Positions 42,361 to 51,386 of a DNA stretch of 64,000 bases are shown here, piece after piece. The stretch spans positions 412,805-476,804 of the forward strand of contig NZ_JNJB01000007.1 in assembly GCF_000701505.1 (NCBI RefSeq). The letters run 5' to 3'. Position numbers and translations under genes: made by a program. This DNA is from Dyadobacter crusticola DSM 16708 (lineage in GTDB: Bacteria > Bacteroidota > Bacteroidia > Cytophagales > Spirosomataceae). The notes under the pieces were generated by a model. It was not told the DNA's origin, did no database searches, and saw only the letters and a list, made by a program, of their open reading frames with translations. Position 1 is the stretch's first letter. Every line of letters begins with the position of its first letter.

Positions 42361-43728
42361 TCAAGGCTTTGGATAGTTCTTTGAAGCATCGTCCACTACC
42401 AGTACCCAGTCTTTTCCGTAGCCTGAATCGGGCGGGGTAAACTTGTTTACCGCTTTGCTATCTACCTGCCCTGCATCCTTGGTCTTGCCGGTTCTCGGAT
42501 CGTACCAGAATGCATTCAGCTGGCTTCCGGTGATTTTTCCGGGGTTAATGGAAAAAGGCTTTCCTGTTGCGGTATAAACAAATATGTAATCCTTCCCTCT
42601 TGTCGCCTGAATGCGCTCGTACGCTGACAGATCGCCTTCGGCTACAATGGACTGGTCGGGTACGCGGTCGGTAACCGGGCGCGATTCGATCAGTTTTCTT
42701 ACATACTTCATCTGATTAGCCCCGGGCAGGTCCATTGCCTGCTGCCAGAAAATGTGCGGGTTGTTGACAGCTTCCCGATTTGGCGCATACATCTGCCAAA
42801 TATCGTGGCAGCCGTAGGTGTGGCCAAATGCGCCTGCAAACAGGTCGAGGTAAGCCGATTTCCGTACATCATAAGCATTGGATGTACCCAGTTCTCTTGC
42901 ATTGAAACAAACCGGGTGATCTTCGTAAATCGGCTCTCCGTCGATGACCGGCTTGATCAGCTGCCTGTCGTAAGAACCCTTGATATTGTTGTAAACCGCA
43001 GCGTCGCGGCAATGCCCGGTTTGAAACATATTGAAATCCAGCCACTCATCCTGGTGAAACCATTCGCTCGCTCCCTCCTTGTTGGGCTGCGGGTGGTAGG
43101 TCATCATCACTTTATCAGCTCCGCCGGCACCGGCAGTAATACCAGCTGCCATTGCACGCCATATCTCTGTATCGCGCGTGCCGGGTCTCGGGTTTCTGTC
43201 CCCGCCCAGTACCCAGAACATGTTTTTACGCGCTTTATACCGGTTACCGAGCCACTTTCCATACACTTCCGCATTTGATTCATTGAAAACCTCCGGCCCT
43301 TTTCCCCAGGTCGATTTGAAAACCTTGTCGCCCCAGGTAGGCAGAAATGCGATGTTGATTCCTATCTCAGCAGCTTTGTCGATAATGTAATCCACGTGCT
43401 TGAAATAAGCTTCATTCGGCTTTGTGGGATCATTATTGATAAACGGCCGCTCACCATAGGGATTAGGAACTTCAAGCCCGTCGAACTCGGCCAATGCAAC
43501 TGCCTGGACCACCGTGAAACCCTGCGCCGCCCGCTTTTTCAGGTAGTACTCCGCTTCCTCCCGATCCAGCCGGTGAAACAGTTCCCAGGCAGTATCTCCG
43601 AGCCAGAAGAATGGTTTACCATCTTTCATCAGGTACCTTTTGTTGCTGCTGATCGTGAAAGCCTGTCCGAAAACGCCGAAACAGATGAAGATCAGGAATA
43701 ATGTCGGGAGAATGCGGGAGAGTCTCAT
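42361..43728 (-). CDS. GH140-like glycoside hydrolase (DUF4038 apiosidase-like)
   Basis: The start is ATG 43728 (MRLSRILPTLFLIFICFGVFGQ), giving a Sec signal; 455 residues. The (beta/alpha)8 barrel begins NKRYLMKDGKPFFWLGDTAWELFHRL and contains GFTVVQAVALAEFDG, FWVLGGDRNPRPGT and MTYHPQP blocks of the apiosidase-like DUF4038 family. A C-terminal collagen-binding-like beta domain (about 360-455) is the usual companion. Characterised relatives release apiose or other branched sugars from pectic glycans. It is probably periplasmic. It is divergent from the M81 peptidase gene with 89 bp between starts. Confidence 0.88.
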   Translation of the reverse strand: MRLSRILPTLFLIFICFGVFGQAFTISSNKRYLMKDGKPFFWLGDTAWELFHRLDREEAEYYLKKRAAQGFTVVQAVALAEFDGLEVPNPYGERPFINNDPTKPNEAYFKHVDYIIDKAAEIGINIAFLPTWGDKVFKSTWGKGPEVFNESNAEVYGKWLGNRYKARKNMFWVLGGDRNPRPGTRDTEIWRAMAAGITAGAGGADKVMMTYHPQPNKEGASEWFHQDEWLDFNMFQTGHCRDAAVYNNIKGSYDRQLIKPVIDGEPIYEDHPVCFNARELGTSNAYDVRKSAYLDLFAGAFGHTYGCHDIWQMYAPNREAVNNPHIFWQQAMDLPGANQMKYVRKLIESRPVTDRVPDQSIVAEGDLSAYERIQATRGKDYIFVYTATGKPFSINPGKITGSQLNAFWYDPRTGKTKDAGQVDSKAVNKFTPPDSGYGKDWVLVVDDASKNYPKP

Positions 43729-43817
43729 TGGGCTGCTGGCGGAGATATAGTTCAAATGTTTTTTGCTTATGTTTAAACAAAATAAAACCCTTAATCCGGT
43801 TTGTTAAAATTTTATAT

Positions 43818-45434
43818 ATGAAAACTACATTTTTCGCGGTTTTTTCTTTGCTGCTCGGCACATTCCAGCCACTTTCTTCTACGTTGACCAAAAATCTTGA
43901 CGAAGAAAAAAGGGTTAGCGAAACTGCCCGCATTGCCGTCGCTCCTAAGGCGGCTCCCCGCATTGCTATTGCCGGACTGGGTATCGAATCCAGCACTTTT
44001 TCACCTGCGTTGACAACCGAAGAGGCTTTTCACGCCCGGTACGGCGATCAGGTTTTTGCCGCCTACCCATTCATGTCGCCGGACTCCGGTATCCGCGCGA
44101 AAGCTACGTGGCTGCCTGCATTGGTAGGCAAATCGCTCCCTGGCGGTGCTGTCACGCGTGAAGCTTACGAGTCGCTTGTGAAGCAAACGCTCGAATTGTT
44201 GAAAAAGAATGCTCCTTATGATGGTCTGTTCTTCGATATCCACGGCGCCATGAGCGTAGTAGGTCTCGACGACCCGGAAGGTGACTTCATTGTGCGTATC
44301 AGGGAAATGGTAGGTACAAAGACGCTTATCTCAACTTCAATGGACCTGCACGGTAATGTATCCTGGCGTCTGGCCCAGCATACCGACCTGATTACCTGCT
44401 ACCGGATGGCGCCCCACGAAGATGCCATGCAAACGAAAAAACGCGCAGTGACGAACCTGCTCGCCAGACTCGAAAGCGGCAAGGGAAAACCTGCCTACAA
44501 AGCTTGGATCCCCATTCCCGTTCTGCTGCCGGGTGAAAAAACGTCGACGCGCATTGAGCCTGGAAAACGGATTTACGCAGCAGTGACACCGGCTTCCACG
44601 CAAAAAGGGATCATTGACGCAGCAATGTGGGTGGGATACGCCTGGGCCGACGAGCCGCGTAACCACGCCGTGGTTATGGTGACGGGTGACGACAAAAAAG
44701 CGGTAACTACCACCGCTGAAAAGCTGGCGAAAAGCTTCTGGGATGTACGGAAGGAATTTGCATTCGTAGCGCCGACAGGCTCCTTGCAAGAGGCTTTGGA
44801 CAAAGCCGTAAACAGCGACAAAACGCCTTATTTCATCAGTGATTCAGGTGATAACCCAACTGCTGGCGGCGCCGGCGATGTTACGTGGACTATCACAGAA
44901 ATCCTGAAAAGACCGGAGTTCCAGAACGAAAATGGGAAATCGCTGATCTACGCTTCCATTCCCGGTCCTGAGCTGGTGGCGGAAGCAGTGAAGGTGGGAG
45001 TTGGGGGAAAAATAGATGCATTAGCAGGTGCGAAAATGGATGCACGCTTTGCGCCGCCTGTGCGCCTGAAAGGAACTGTGACCGCCATCGAGCACGGCGA
45101 CCGCAATGCAGAAACCGAAGTAGTGGTGAAAGTAGGGAGCGTGAGTGTCATTGTTACGAAAAAACGCAAGCCTTACCACAAGGAAGCAGATTTCACGCGG
45201 CTGGGACTGAATCCGCGCAAGTCCGATATCGTGGTTGTGAAAATAGGCTACCTCGAACCAGAGCTATACAACATGCGCGCAGACTGGACGCTTTCACTTA
45301 CGCCCGGCGGCGTAGACCAGAACCTGGAAGGATTGGGGTATAAAAGGGTGAAAAGACCGATCTTTCCATTAGATAAGGATATGAAGGAGCCCGACTTGAA
45401 AGCCAGGCTTGTTCCCTCTTCTGACAGCAAATAA
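43818..45434 (+). CDS. M81-family metallopeptidase (MlrC-like), exported
   Basis: I start at ATG 43818 (MKTTFFAVFSLLLGTFQPL), 538 residues; the upstream frame to 43701 overlaps the divergent gene. After the signal peptide and linker, the MlrC domain begins RIAIAGLGIESSTFSPALT. Family blocks are DGLFFDIHGAMSVVG, STSMDLHGNVSWRLA, TCYRMAPHEDAMQT, SDSGDNPTAGGAGD, and the C-terminal YKRVKRPIFPLDKDM. The Asp/His pairs are the predicted zinc ligands. MlrC finishes microcystin degradation in sphingomonads, but M81 proteins in Bacteroidota are widespread and their substrate is unknown. Confidence 0.92.
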   Translation: MKTTFFAVFSLLLGTFQPLSSTLTKNLDEEKRVSETARIAVAPKAAPRIAIAGLGIESSTFSPALTTEEAFHARYGDQVFAAYPFMSPDSGIRAKATWLPALVGKSLPGGAVTREAYESLVKQTLELLKKNAPYDGLFFDIHGAMSVVGLDDPEGDFIVRIREMVGTKTLISTSMDLHGNVSWRLAQHTDLITCYRMAPHEDAMQTKKRAVTNLLARLESGKGKPAYKAWIPIPVLLPGEKTSTRIEPGKRIYAAVTPASTQKGIIDAAMWVGYAWADEPRNHAVVMVTGDDKKAVTTTAEKLAKSFWDVRKEFAFVAPTGSLQEALDKAVNSDKTPYFISDSGDNPTAGGAGDVTWTITEILKRPEFQNENGKSLIYASIPGPELVAEAVKVGVGGKIDALAGAKMDARFAPPVRLKGTVTAIEHGDRNAETEVVVKVGSVSVIVTKKRKPYHKEADFTRLGLNPRKSDIVVVKIGYLEPELYNMRADWTLSLTPGGVDQNLEGLGYKRVKRPIFPLDKDMKEPDLKARLVPSSDSK

Positions 45435-45436
45435 CA

Positions 45437-45667
45437 TTATTGAACCGGAGAATCAGGCGGCGCGATGCGCGCCGGCCTGTCTTCGGTTAATGAGATCACT
45501 TCTTTATGCCCGCGGAGCTTGTCAATAATTTGGTCCTCCGCCTCTCCTGTAATTACCCCGAACTCGAAAAGATTCGTAATTGTAAGTCCCTCTTCACAAA
45601 GTTCGTCTGCAACAGTCTTCAAACTGCCCAGGTAAGTCTCCGAAATGGTGATTACTACGCTTTTCAT
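45437..45667 (-). CDS. small ferredoxin-fold protein, probable detached I9-like inhibitor/propeptide of the S8 peptidase
   Basis: The 76-residue product has the order strand (KSVVITIS), helix (YLGSLKTVADELCEEG), strand (LTITNLFEFGVITGEA), helix (EDQIIDKLRGHKE), strand (VISLTEDRPARIAP). This is the fold of subtilisin propeptides and standalone I9 inhibitors. Its ATG overlaps the stop of the S8 peptidase gene as ATGA (45664-45667), so the two are translationally coupled. Inhibition or folding assistance of that peptidase is inference from fold and coupling. The disordered Pro-rich tail (PPDSPVQ) resembles the linker end of a propeptide. Confidence 0.72.
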   Translation of the reverse strand: MKSVVITISETYLGSLKTVADELCEEGLTITNLFEFGVITGEAEDQIIDKLRGHKEVISLTEDRPARIAPPDSPVQ

Positions 45668-46941
45668 ACGATCGGGTCGACAGGTGCAATGGATAATCCT
45701 ACTCCTACATCAATGTTAGAAATCGGCAGTCTTTTTGCCAGGTTACGAAGCTCTGTCATAATCTGGTAGGGTGTTGCATTCGGAAATTTCTCCCATAACA
45801 ATGCAGTTAACCCGGCTACGTGCGGCGTCGCCATACTTGTTCCTGAAATGGTACGGTAACGCATCGGCATCGGCCAGCTGGAATAAATCTCGACACCCGG
45901 ACCAGCAATATCCACTTCTCCCCCATTCGGGTTGATTTTACGGTTTGAGAAATCTGCCACATTCAGGCTTGAATCGAGGGCGGCGACGGCCATGATCGAC
46001 GGACAGTCCGCCGGGCTCCCTACCGGACTGAACTGGTTCATCGAGCGGCGGCTCTCATTCCCGGCAGCTGCTATCACCACGGTACCTTTTGAAAGTGCAT
46101 ACTGCGCGGCCCGCTCGTAAGCTACGTCATAGCTTTGACCTGGAAACACGCGCGAGCCCAACGACATTGAAATTACATTACATCCATTGTCAGCTGCCCA
46201 GGTCATTCCATTCAGGATCCACGCCTGGGCGCCGCTGCCTTCGTTGCTGAGCACTTTTCCGGCATATATAGCTGCGTTTTTTGCAACTCCGTATCGCATT
46301 CCGTTCGCATCCACATTGCCGCAGGCGCTGCCAATGCAATGCGTGCCGTGGCCGTGCATATCCTCGGCGGATTCCTCCGGTACAAACGAGTTGACGGTAA
46401 TATTTCTTCCTGCAAAATCAGGGTGATTGGCGTCGAAGCCGGTGTCCAGTACTGCCACTTTTACGCCATTTCCGGTGTATCCCGAAACCATAGCTTGTGT
46501 AACATCGATCCCCCAGGTAGAGGGTACATTCAATACAGCAGGTATTTCATCGGGTACATACACTATCTTTTCGGGCACGATCATGTAGCTGGCGCCCGAA
46601 GCTTCCAGGATCCTGATCTGCTCTTCTTCTGCACCCACCAATGCGATTCCTAAGTCTTCATAAATCAATGCATCCGCACCGTCAATGCTGTTCTCGCTGA
46701 TCGGTGCGCGGACGAACTCTCTTGTATTCGCCACGGAAAGTCCGCATTCGGATTTCAGAAAGCTCGCTGCCCGTGAGGAAGCCGCTACGCCTTCTCTGAA
46801 AATCACAAAGTACCGGCCCGTGTACAAGGGTTTGTCGTAGCGGTTTTTGTCGTAAACCTCCCTGACGAATTTTTCAAATGCTTCAACCCGCCCGGTGTTG
46901 TCGGGCAAGAACGTTTGTTTCCCTAGAACAGGCTTTTTCAT
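45664..46941 (-). CDS. S8 family (subtilisin-like) serine peptidase without signal peptide
   Basis: The 425-residue product carries the catalytic triad D166 (AVLDTGFDANHPDF), H198 (MHGHGTHCIG) and S369 (ISGTSMATPHVAG), with the oxyanion Asn295 (AAAGNESRR). Residues about 35-130 form a propeptide-like region (RYFVIFREGV, IEDLGIALVGA-type strands). No N-terminal signal is visible, unlike most S8 enzymes, so it may act in the cytosol or leave by another route. It shares an ATGA overlap with the downstream I9-like gene. Upstream on the same strand lie DUF6157 and a zinc-ribbon gene. Confidence 0.9.
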   Translation of the reverse strand: MKKPVLGKQTFLPDNTGRVEAFEKFVREVYDKNRYDKPLYTGRYFVIFREGVAASSRAASFLKSECGLSVANTREFVRAPISENSIDGADALIYEDLGIALVGAEEEQIRILEASGASYMIVPEKIVYVPDEIPAVLNVPSTWGIDVTQAMVSGYTGNGVKVAVLDTGFDANHPDFAGRNITVNSFVPEESAEDMHGHGTHCIGSACGNVDANGMRYGVAKNAAIYAGKVLSNEGSGAQAWILNGMTWAADNGCNVISMSLGSRVFPGQSYDVAYERAAQYALSKGTVVIAAAGNESRRSMNQFSPVGSPADCPSIMAVAALDSSLNVADFSNRKINPNGGEVDIAGPGVEIYSSWPMPMRYRTISGTSMATPHVAGLTALLWEKFPNATPYQIMTELRNLAKRLPISNIDVGVGLSIAPVDPIV

Positions 46942-46975
46942 TTGTTTTTATAGTTTGTTTGAAGTGTAATGCTTG

Positions 46976-47389
46976 TTATTTGCTCGACTTCATCGCCTTG
47001 ACTTTTTTCAGGGAATTGTCGCGGGCAAAGGCTTCGTACTTAGGTGATTCCCTTCCGTAAATTGCTATTTTCCCTTCGGCATCGTTGTGAATGCCCCAGC
47101 CGTATCGCTTGGCAAGTGGCGAGGCACGCATGCAGGCCTGGCCTTTTGAGAAGAACATTTGTCTCGCACCTTCCAGCTCAGCTTCGGTCAGGTCATTTTT
47201 TTCGGCATAGATGCGGAACAGTACATCGTCAGAGGTGAATTTGTAGGGATTTTTGCTGACGATTTCGAATGCGATATTCGCCACAGTCCGCTTTTCTCCT
47301 TTCATCGGCGGCACTTCGCCTTCGACAGCCGGGCAATCCTCGGCTACTTCTATGAAGGTATTTTCGTAGTTTGTCGTATGTACTTTCAT
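46976..47389 (-). CDS. DUF6157 family protein
   Basis: The 137-residue product starts MKVHTTNYENTFIEVAEDCPAVEG, with KRTVANIAFEIVSKNPYKFTSDDVLFRIYAEKNDL and the block MFFSKGQACMRASPLAKRYGWGIH. I recognise this as the DUF6157 pattern from memory. The family is cytosolic and uncharacterised. No catalytic motif is evident. It has its own -7 box upstream (47408-47415) and lies 34 bp before the S8 peptidase start on the same strand, so cotranscription is possible. Confidence 0.78.
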   Translation of the reverse strand: MKVHTTNYENTFIEVAEDCPAVEGEVPPMKGEKRTVANIAFEIVSKNPYKFTSDDVLFRIYAEKNDLTEAELEGARQMFFSKGQACMRASPLAKRYGWGIHNDAEGKIAIYGRESPKYEAFARDNSLKKVKAMKSSK

Positions 47390-47407
47390 GTCGATAATGT
47401 GTTTTTA

Positions 47408-47415
47408 CAAATCTA
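47408..47415 (-). promoter_or_regulatory. Bacteroidota -7 box (TAGATTTG on minus) for the DUF6157 gene
   Basis: The plus strand CAAATCTA is TAGATTTG on the minus strand, an exact TAnnTTTG match 19 bp before ATG 47389. The predicted leader is very short. Confidence 0.4.
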
Positions 47416-47455
47416 AAAACGTCCGGTGACAACAGTATGTCAGCAGCAGCCGGAA

Positions 47456-47665
47456 TTATCCTTCCAAAAACCAGGAAATGTGCGTGCAGTCGGCGCATAC
47501 GTAGCAAGTAGCCGATCTGTTGGCCCAGTCAAGACCCAGGAATGTGAGCCCGGGCGTGTTCAGCTGCGCATTTCTTTTCCAGAAAGTTTTATTAAAACAA
47601 ACCGGGCAAACGAGCGAAGTTCCTTTGATCAACACTTCCTCTGCTTCTTCTGAAAATAGTCCCAT
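47456..47665 (-). CDS. small zinc-ribbon protein
   Basis: The 69-residue product has two cysteine pairs, CPVC (LVCPVCFNKTFWKRN) and CADC (TCYVCADCTHISWF), about 34 residues apart with an aromatic strand between them (GLTFLGLDWANRS). This is a zinc-ribbon layout similar to the nucleic-acid-binding DUF2082 type. It may bind RNA or DNA or another protein. The start ATG 47665 is followed by the short acidic MGLFSEEAEEVLIKG. Function unknown. Confidence 0.75.
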   Translation of the reverse strand: MGLFSEEAEEVLIKGTSLVCPVCFNKTFWKRNAQLNTPGLTFLGLDWANRSATCYVCADCTHISWFLEG

Positions 47666-47696
47666 TGTTTTTGAGCTTTTAAATCAATTATAAAAA

Positions 47697-49013
47697 CTAT
47701 TCTTTACGAAAATCAAAGACGCCGCCTCCCTGGCGCAGCAACATTTTCTTCTCTGCCGGAATAAATTCCATGGATAAGCTGCCGGCTTCAAACTTGAACT
47801 TGTCTTTATCAGTAGCTTCGAGCGTGAATGCGGGCTGCCCGCTTCCCTGCGCGCTAAGTACATTACCGGCGCGACTCACCGTGATTTTAATCGGGATCTG
47901 GTTGCTCGCATACACACCGACATACTTGTCCAGATCGGCCGGATCAGGTGTGTATGTTTTGAATTCTGGAATGTCGACCGGCTTCCCGTAAACCGCGCTG
48001 AGCATCGCAATAGCTACATTATTCGGCACCACCACTGCGCCGTTTGTGATATACGAATATGCGATTTTGTCATCAGGAAAATAACCTAACAGTGATCGAA
48101 AACCGTCAATGCCGCCCGTATGGCCGAAACTCTTCTTTTCGTAGAAAGGAATTTGAAATAACCCCATTCCAAAATTATCCCGCAGTGTCTTCATTTTGTC
48201 CAGACTTTGCGGCGTAACCAGCTTACCTCCGAACAGTGCATCTGCAAACTTTGTCAAATCCGTGGGCGTAGAAACAAGTGCGCCTGCGCCAGCGGGCACG
48301 GACATATCTGTTTCAGGCTGCTTCACCCATTTGCCTGCATATTCGTAAGAGTAACTCTCATTCGCCGGATTGATCTTGCCGCCCAAAGCTGTATTCGTAA
48401 GTCCGGCAGGTTTGAAGATTTTCTCTGTCAACAATGCACCGAAAGGCTTTTTGTTTACTTTTTCAAGAATGTAGGTGAGCAGCAAATAGTTGGAATTGCT
48501 GTAAACCGCTTTGGAATCAGGTTCAAAATCGCTGCCGCCTTTGGTGACGATCTCCACCATTTCGGCTTCGGTTTTCTTTTGCGTGTTCCATTTGACGTAG
48601 TCAGCGTTGTCGGTAAAGTTATGGATCCCGCTTCGGTGGGCGAGCAGCTGCGCGATGGTAATCTTCGAAGCGTTTTTAATGCCGGGAAAATATTTGTCGA
48701 GCGTCTCGGTAAGGCTCAGCTTTTTTTCTTCAATGGCTTTGAAAACCAGTACTGCCGTAAATGTTTTCGAGATAGAACCAATGCGGTACCGCGTATTCTG
48801 ATCGGGCTTTTTCCTGGTTTCCACATTAGAGAAGCCCAATGTGCGGGTGTAAATCACATTTCCATTCTGAGAAATGGCGACGCTTCCCATGAATTTGTCA
48901 TTCTTTTCGAGCGCGTCGAAATATGCGTCAAGCTTTGCTTTATCAATCTGCTGCGCGAATGCGGAGAGGGATACCAGGAAAAAGAATGCAATGTAAAATG
49001 CCTTACGGATCAT
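47697..49013 (-). CDS. exported serine hydrolase, beta-lactamase/class C-like family
   Basis: The start is ATG 49013 (MIRKAFYIAFFFLVSLSAFAQQ); the longer frame to 49076 precedes the signal. The product is 438 residues. Class-C-type motifs are SxxK in IGSISKTFTAVL (nucleophile Ser), YSNSNYLLL (YxN), and FGHTGGIDG (HTG replacing KTG). A C-terminal lipocalin-like beta domain (about 340-438, VGVYASNQIPIKITV) is common in this esterase/peptidase family. A role as D-aminopeptidase or esterase is more likely than beta-lactam resistance (inference). Confidence 0.88.
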   Translation of the reverse strand: MIRKAFYIAFFFLVSLSAFAQQIDKAKLDAYFDALEKNDKFMGSVAISQNGNVIYTRTLGFSNVETRKKPDQNTRYRIGSISKTFTAVLVFKAIEEKKLSLTETLDKYFPGIKNASKITIAQLLAHRSGIHNFTDNADYVKWNTQKKTEAEMVEIVTKGGSDFEPDSKAVYSNSNYLLLTYILEKVNKKPFGALLTEKIFKPAGLTNTALGGKINPANESYSYEYAGKWVKQPETDMSVPAGAGALVSTPTDLTKFADALFGGKLVTPQSLDKMKTLRDNFGMGLFQIPFYEKKSFGHTGGIDGFRSLLGYFPDDKIAYSYITNGAVVVPNNVAIAMLSAVYGKPVDIPEFKTYTPDPADLDKYVGVYASNQIPIKITVSRAGNVLSAQGSGQPAFTLEATDKDKFKFEAGSLSMEFIPAEKKMLLRQGGGVFDFRKE

Positions 49014-49112
49014 GTGGAAGTGGTTTTGTTGTCGAATTCTACCACTAATAATAGCGAAAGCGATCCAAACGATCAAGAAGTAACTCCGGGATAATATATA
49101 ATAAACATAGAA

Positions 49113-49205
49113 AGGCCCGGAATCTCATACACCTCTTTAACAAACCGAATGCAGACGAGAAACGCTCTGATCTGAATTTGTCGAAGGTGCCGTGATTCCG
49201 GGCCT
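49113..49205. other. 12-bp perfect inverted repeat enclosing 69 nt; candidate small RNA or long terminator
   Basis: AGGCCCGGAATC (49113-49124) and GATTCCGGGCCT (49194-49205) are perfectly complementary. The first arm is followed on the minus strand by TTTCTATGTTTATTATA. The structure lies 16 bp after the stop of the glycine-zipper gene and would make a large stem with a 69-nt internal domain. No promoter or family match was seen. Confidence 0.5.
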
Positions 49206-49221
49206 GGATGTCTTTTATGAA

Positions 49222-49677
49222 TTATTGTCTGCTCTGCTTTTTCTTCTTCTCATGGTCCACAATCGCGCCGGTACCGAGCCCAACGCCAGCGCCGATGAGG
49301 CTGCCGACTAAGGCTCCCTCCGCCCGGTTTTTGTTGACGATCGCGCCGGTTACTGCGCCGGTACCCGCTCCTACCACGGCACCTTTGGCTTTGTGGTTCC
49401 ATCCAGCTTTACGCCGTGCGGCTGTTTGCGGAGCCTGGTTAGCAGTGGCTACAACCTGCTTTTCTTCCTTTACTTGTTCTTCCTGGCGCGCCTGCTCTTC
49501 TCTTTGCTGCGCCATTACATTGTTCATCGAGTCAACAATCGCCTGCTTTTCCATTGCTGTTTTCATCGAGTCAATGGTTTTTTGCTGTGCTCTTAATGCT
49601 GCTTCCTGCTGCTTCGAGCTACTGTTGCACGCAGACAGCATTGTGGCTGCGAATAACACTGAAACTAACGATTTCAT
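49222..49677 (-). CDS. glycine-zipper lipoprotein
   Basis: The 151-residue product has a lipoprotein signal with lipobox (LFAATMLSAC). A Gln/Glu/Lys-rich coiled-coil follows (about 22-80, EEQARQEEQVKEEKQ). The C-terminal glycine-zipper domain has repeated GxxxG (AKGAVVGAGTGAVTGAIVNKNRAEGALVGSLIGAGVGLGTGAIV, in parts). Related YMGG/Gly-zipper lipoproteins sit in the outer membrane and influence envelope stability. It is followed by the long inverted repeat at 49113-49205. Confidence 0.87.
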   Translation of the reverse strand: MKSLVSVLFAATMLSACNSSSKQQEAALRAQQKTIDSMKTAMEKQAIVDSMNNVMAQQREEQARQEEQVKEEKQVVATANQAPQTAARRKAGWNHKAKGAVVGAGTGAVTGAIVNKNRAEGALVGSLIGAGVGLGTGAIVDHEKKKKQSRQ

Positions 49678-49852
49678 GTTTTTATTGGATGGTTCTGGCG
49701 GTATACCGATCTAAAACCATGCCACCATTGGAAGTGGATCGTCGCGTGTAGCAAGCCGGTATTTTCAGGAATTATTTTGAGTAAATACCCTTCTGACGTG
49801 AGTTTCTTAACTAACCTATTTCCTAAAACGTCCCTTTTTGTACAAAAACGCT

Positions 49853-51295
49853 ATGTTTAAGCATCTTAGCCATCTTTTTGCTTTCCTCTTTGTATCTGCT
49901 CAACTTTTTGCCCAAAACACAGACGGCAAATTCGCCGAAGCCGAATTACTCCTTAAAAAGGCCAATGGATTTAAGGGTATCTGGTACATGAACCAGCCTT
50001 CAAATGACGAATATGTCTACAAATACAGCGGCGGGCTCGCCGTTTACCCTGCCAATCACCGGCCGTTTGCCGTATATTCAAAAGCAGCAAACAAAACCTT
50101 TTTCTGCTTCGGCGGTACCGATTCACTCAATTCCACCCTGCTGCACAATGTTTCATTCTATGATCATCAAAGCGGCAAAGTCGCGAACCCGGTTACATTG
50201 CTCGACAAACACACCACCGATGCGCATGATAATCCCGTCATTTCAATAGATGACGCAGGATATATCTGGGTTTTCTCCACTTCCCACGGTATTACCCGAC
50301 CATCGTACATTCACAAGAGTACGAAGCCTTACGACATTTCTGATTTTAAAACAGTACCTGCTACTGAAATCGTAGATGGTAAAGAGCAGCCTTTTAACAA
50401 CTTCTCCTACTTTCAGGTATATCCTGTCAAAGGAAAAGGATTTATTGCGCTTTTTACCAAATACAACAAAGCGGCGCAACGCGTGATCGGGTTCAATACT
50501 TCCGCTGACGGGCAGCATTGGAATGAATGGAAAATCCTGGCGCACATTGAAGACGGACACTACCAGGTAAGTGCCGAGCGCGACGGGAAAGTGGGTGTCG
50601 CATTTGACTACCATCCGAAAGGAAAAGGGCTTAATTACCGCACAAACCTGTACTATCTCGAAAGTTCGGATTTTGGTAAAACCTGGCAGACGAACTCGGG
50701 TGAGTCGGTGGAACTGCCTCTTACAAGCTCGAAGAACCCCGCGCTTGTGCACGCTTATGATGCGGAAAAGAAGAACTGTTACCTGCTCGATATTGCATTG
50801 GACAATAAAGCAAAACCAGCCATACTCATCATTTCAAGTAAGGGATTTGAAGCTGGTCCGGCCAATAATCCGCGCAAATGGACTTTGTACCGCGGTTCCC
50901 GTAAAGGTTGGGAAGGGAATGTAGTAACCACGTCGGACAGCAACTACGATATGGGGTCCATTTCCATTGAGTCGAACAAGAAATTGAAGGTAATCGGGCC
51001 GACGATCGACGGACCTCAGGCTTATAATCCGGGGGGCGAGGTAGCAATGTGGCTCAGCAGGAATGGGGGCAAGAGCTGGGAGCTGGAAAAGCAACTGACG
51101 AAAAACAGTCCGATGAACCATACCTACGTGCGACAGCCTAAAAACGCGAACCCGGGATTTTACACGATCTGGGCTGACGGTCACGGTCGCAAGCCTTCTG
51201 AATCTTACCTCTACTTTTCTACCAAAGAAGGCGCAGTTTTTCGCCTGCCGCGTGACAGTAAGGAAGATATGATTACGCCGGAGCCTGTAAAATGA
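49853..51295 (+). CDS. exported BNR-repeat (BNR_4-type) beta-propeller protein
   Basis: I start at ATG 49853 (MFKHLSHLFAFLFVSAQLFAQ), giving a Sec signal; 480 residues. The mature protein is a repeated beta-propeller-like sequence (GFKGIWYMNQPSNDEYVYKYSGGLAVYP, HDNPVISIDDAGYIWVFSTSHGITRP, NGGKSWELEKQL with an Asp-box-like S-x-D/N-x-G-x-x-W element, ADGHGRKPSESYLYFST). BNR_4 proteins are found in polysaccharide-utilisation loci and often act on or bind glycans. It is alone here. An Asp-box is clear but no catalytic residue set is assigned. Confidence 0.85.
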   Translation: MFKHLSHLFAFLFVSAQLFAQNTDGKFAEAELLLKKANGFKGIWYMNQPSNDEYVYKYSGGLAVYPANHRPFAVYSKAANKTFFCFGGTDSLNSTLLHNVSFYDHQSGKVANPVTLLDKHTTDAHDNPVISIDDAGYIWVFSTSHGITRPSYIHKSTKPYDISDFKTVPATEIVDGKEQPFNNFSYFQVYPVKGKGFIALFTKYNKAAQRVIGFNTSADGQHWNEWKILAHIEDGHYQVSAERDGKVGVAFDYHPKGKGLNYRTNLYYLESSDFGKTWQTNSGESVELPLTSSKNPALVHAYDAEKKNCYLLDIALDNKAKPAILIISSKGFEAGPANNPRKWTLYRGSRKGWEGNVVTTSDSNYDMGSISIESNKKLKVIGPTIDGPQAYNPGGEVAMWLSRNGGKSWELEKQLTKNSPMNHTYVRQPKNANPGFYTIWADGHGRKPSESYLYFSTKEGAVFRLPRDSKEDMITPEPVK

Positions 51296-51386
51296 TCAGT
51301 AAACCCAGAGAATTATTATCTTTAAAGAACCAAGCGCCCCAGGAAAATCCCTTCTTCTGAAAATCGATTACTTAACCATTTCTGGT

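Noticed and set aside
48207..49094. 295-codon plus-strand open frame opposite the serine hydrolase gene
   Set aside because: The opposite strand carries a complete SxxK/YxN/HTG hydrolase with signal peptide; this frame has no recognisable fold.
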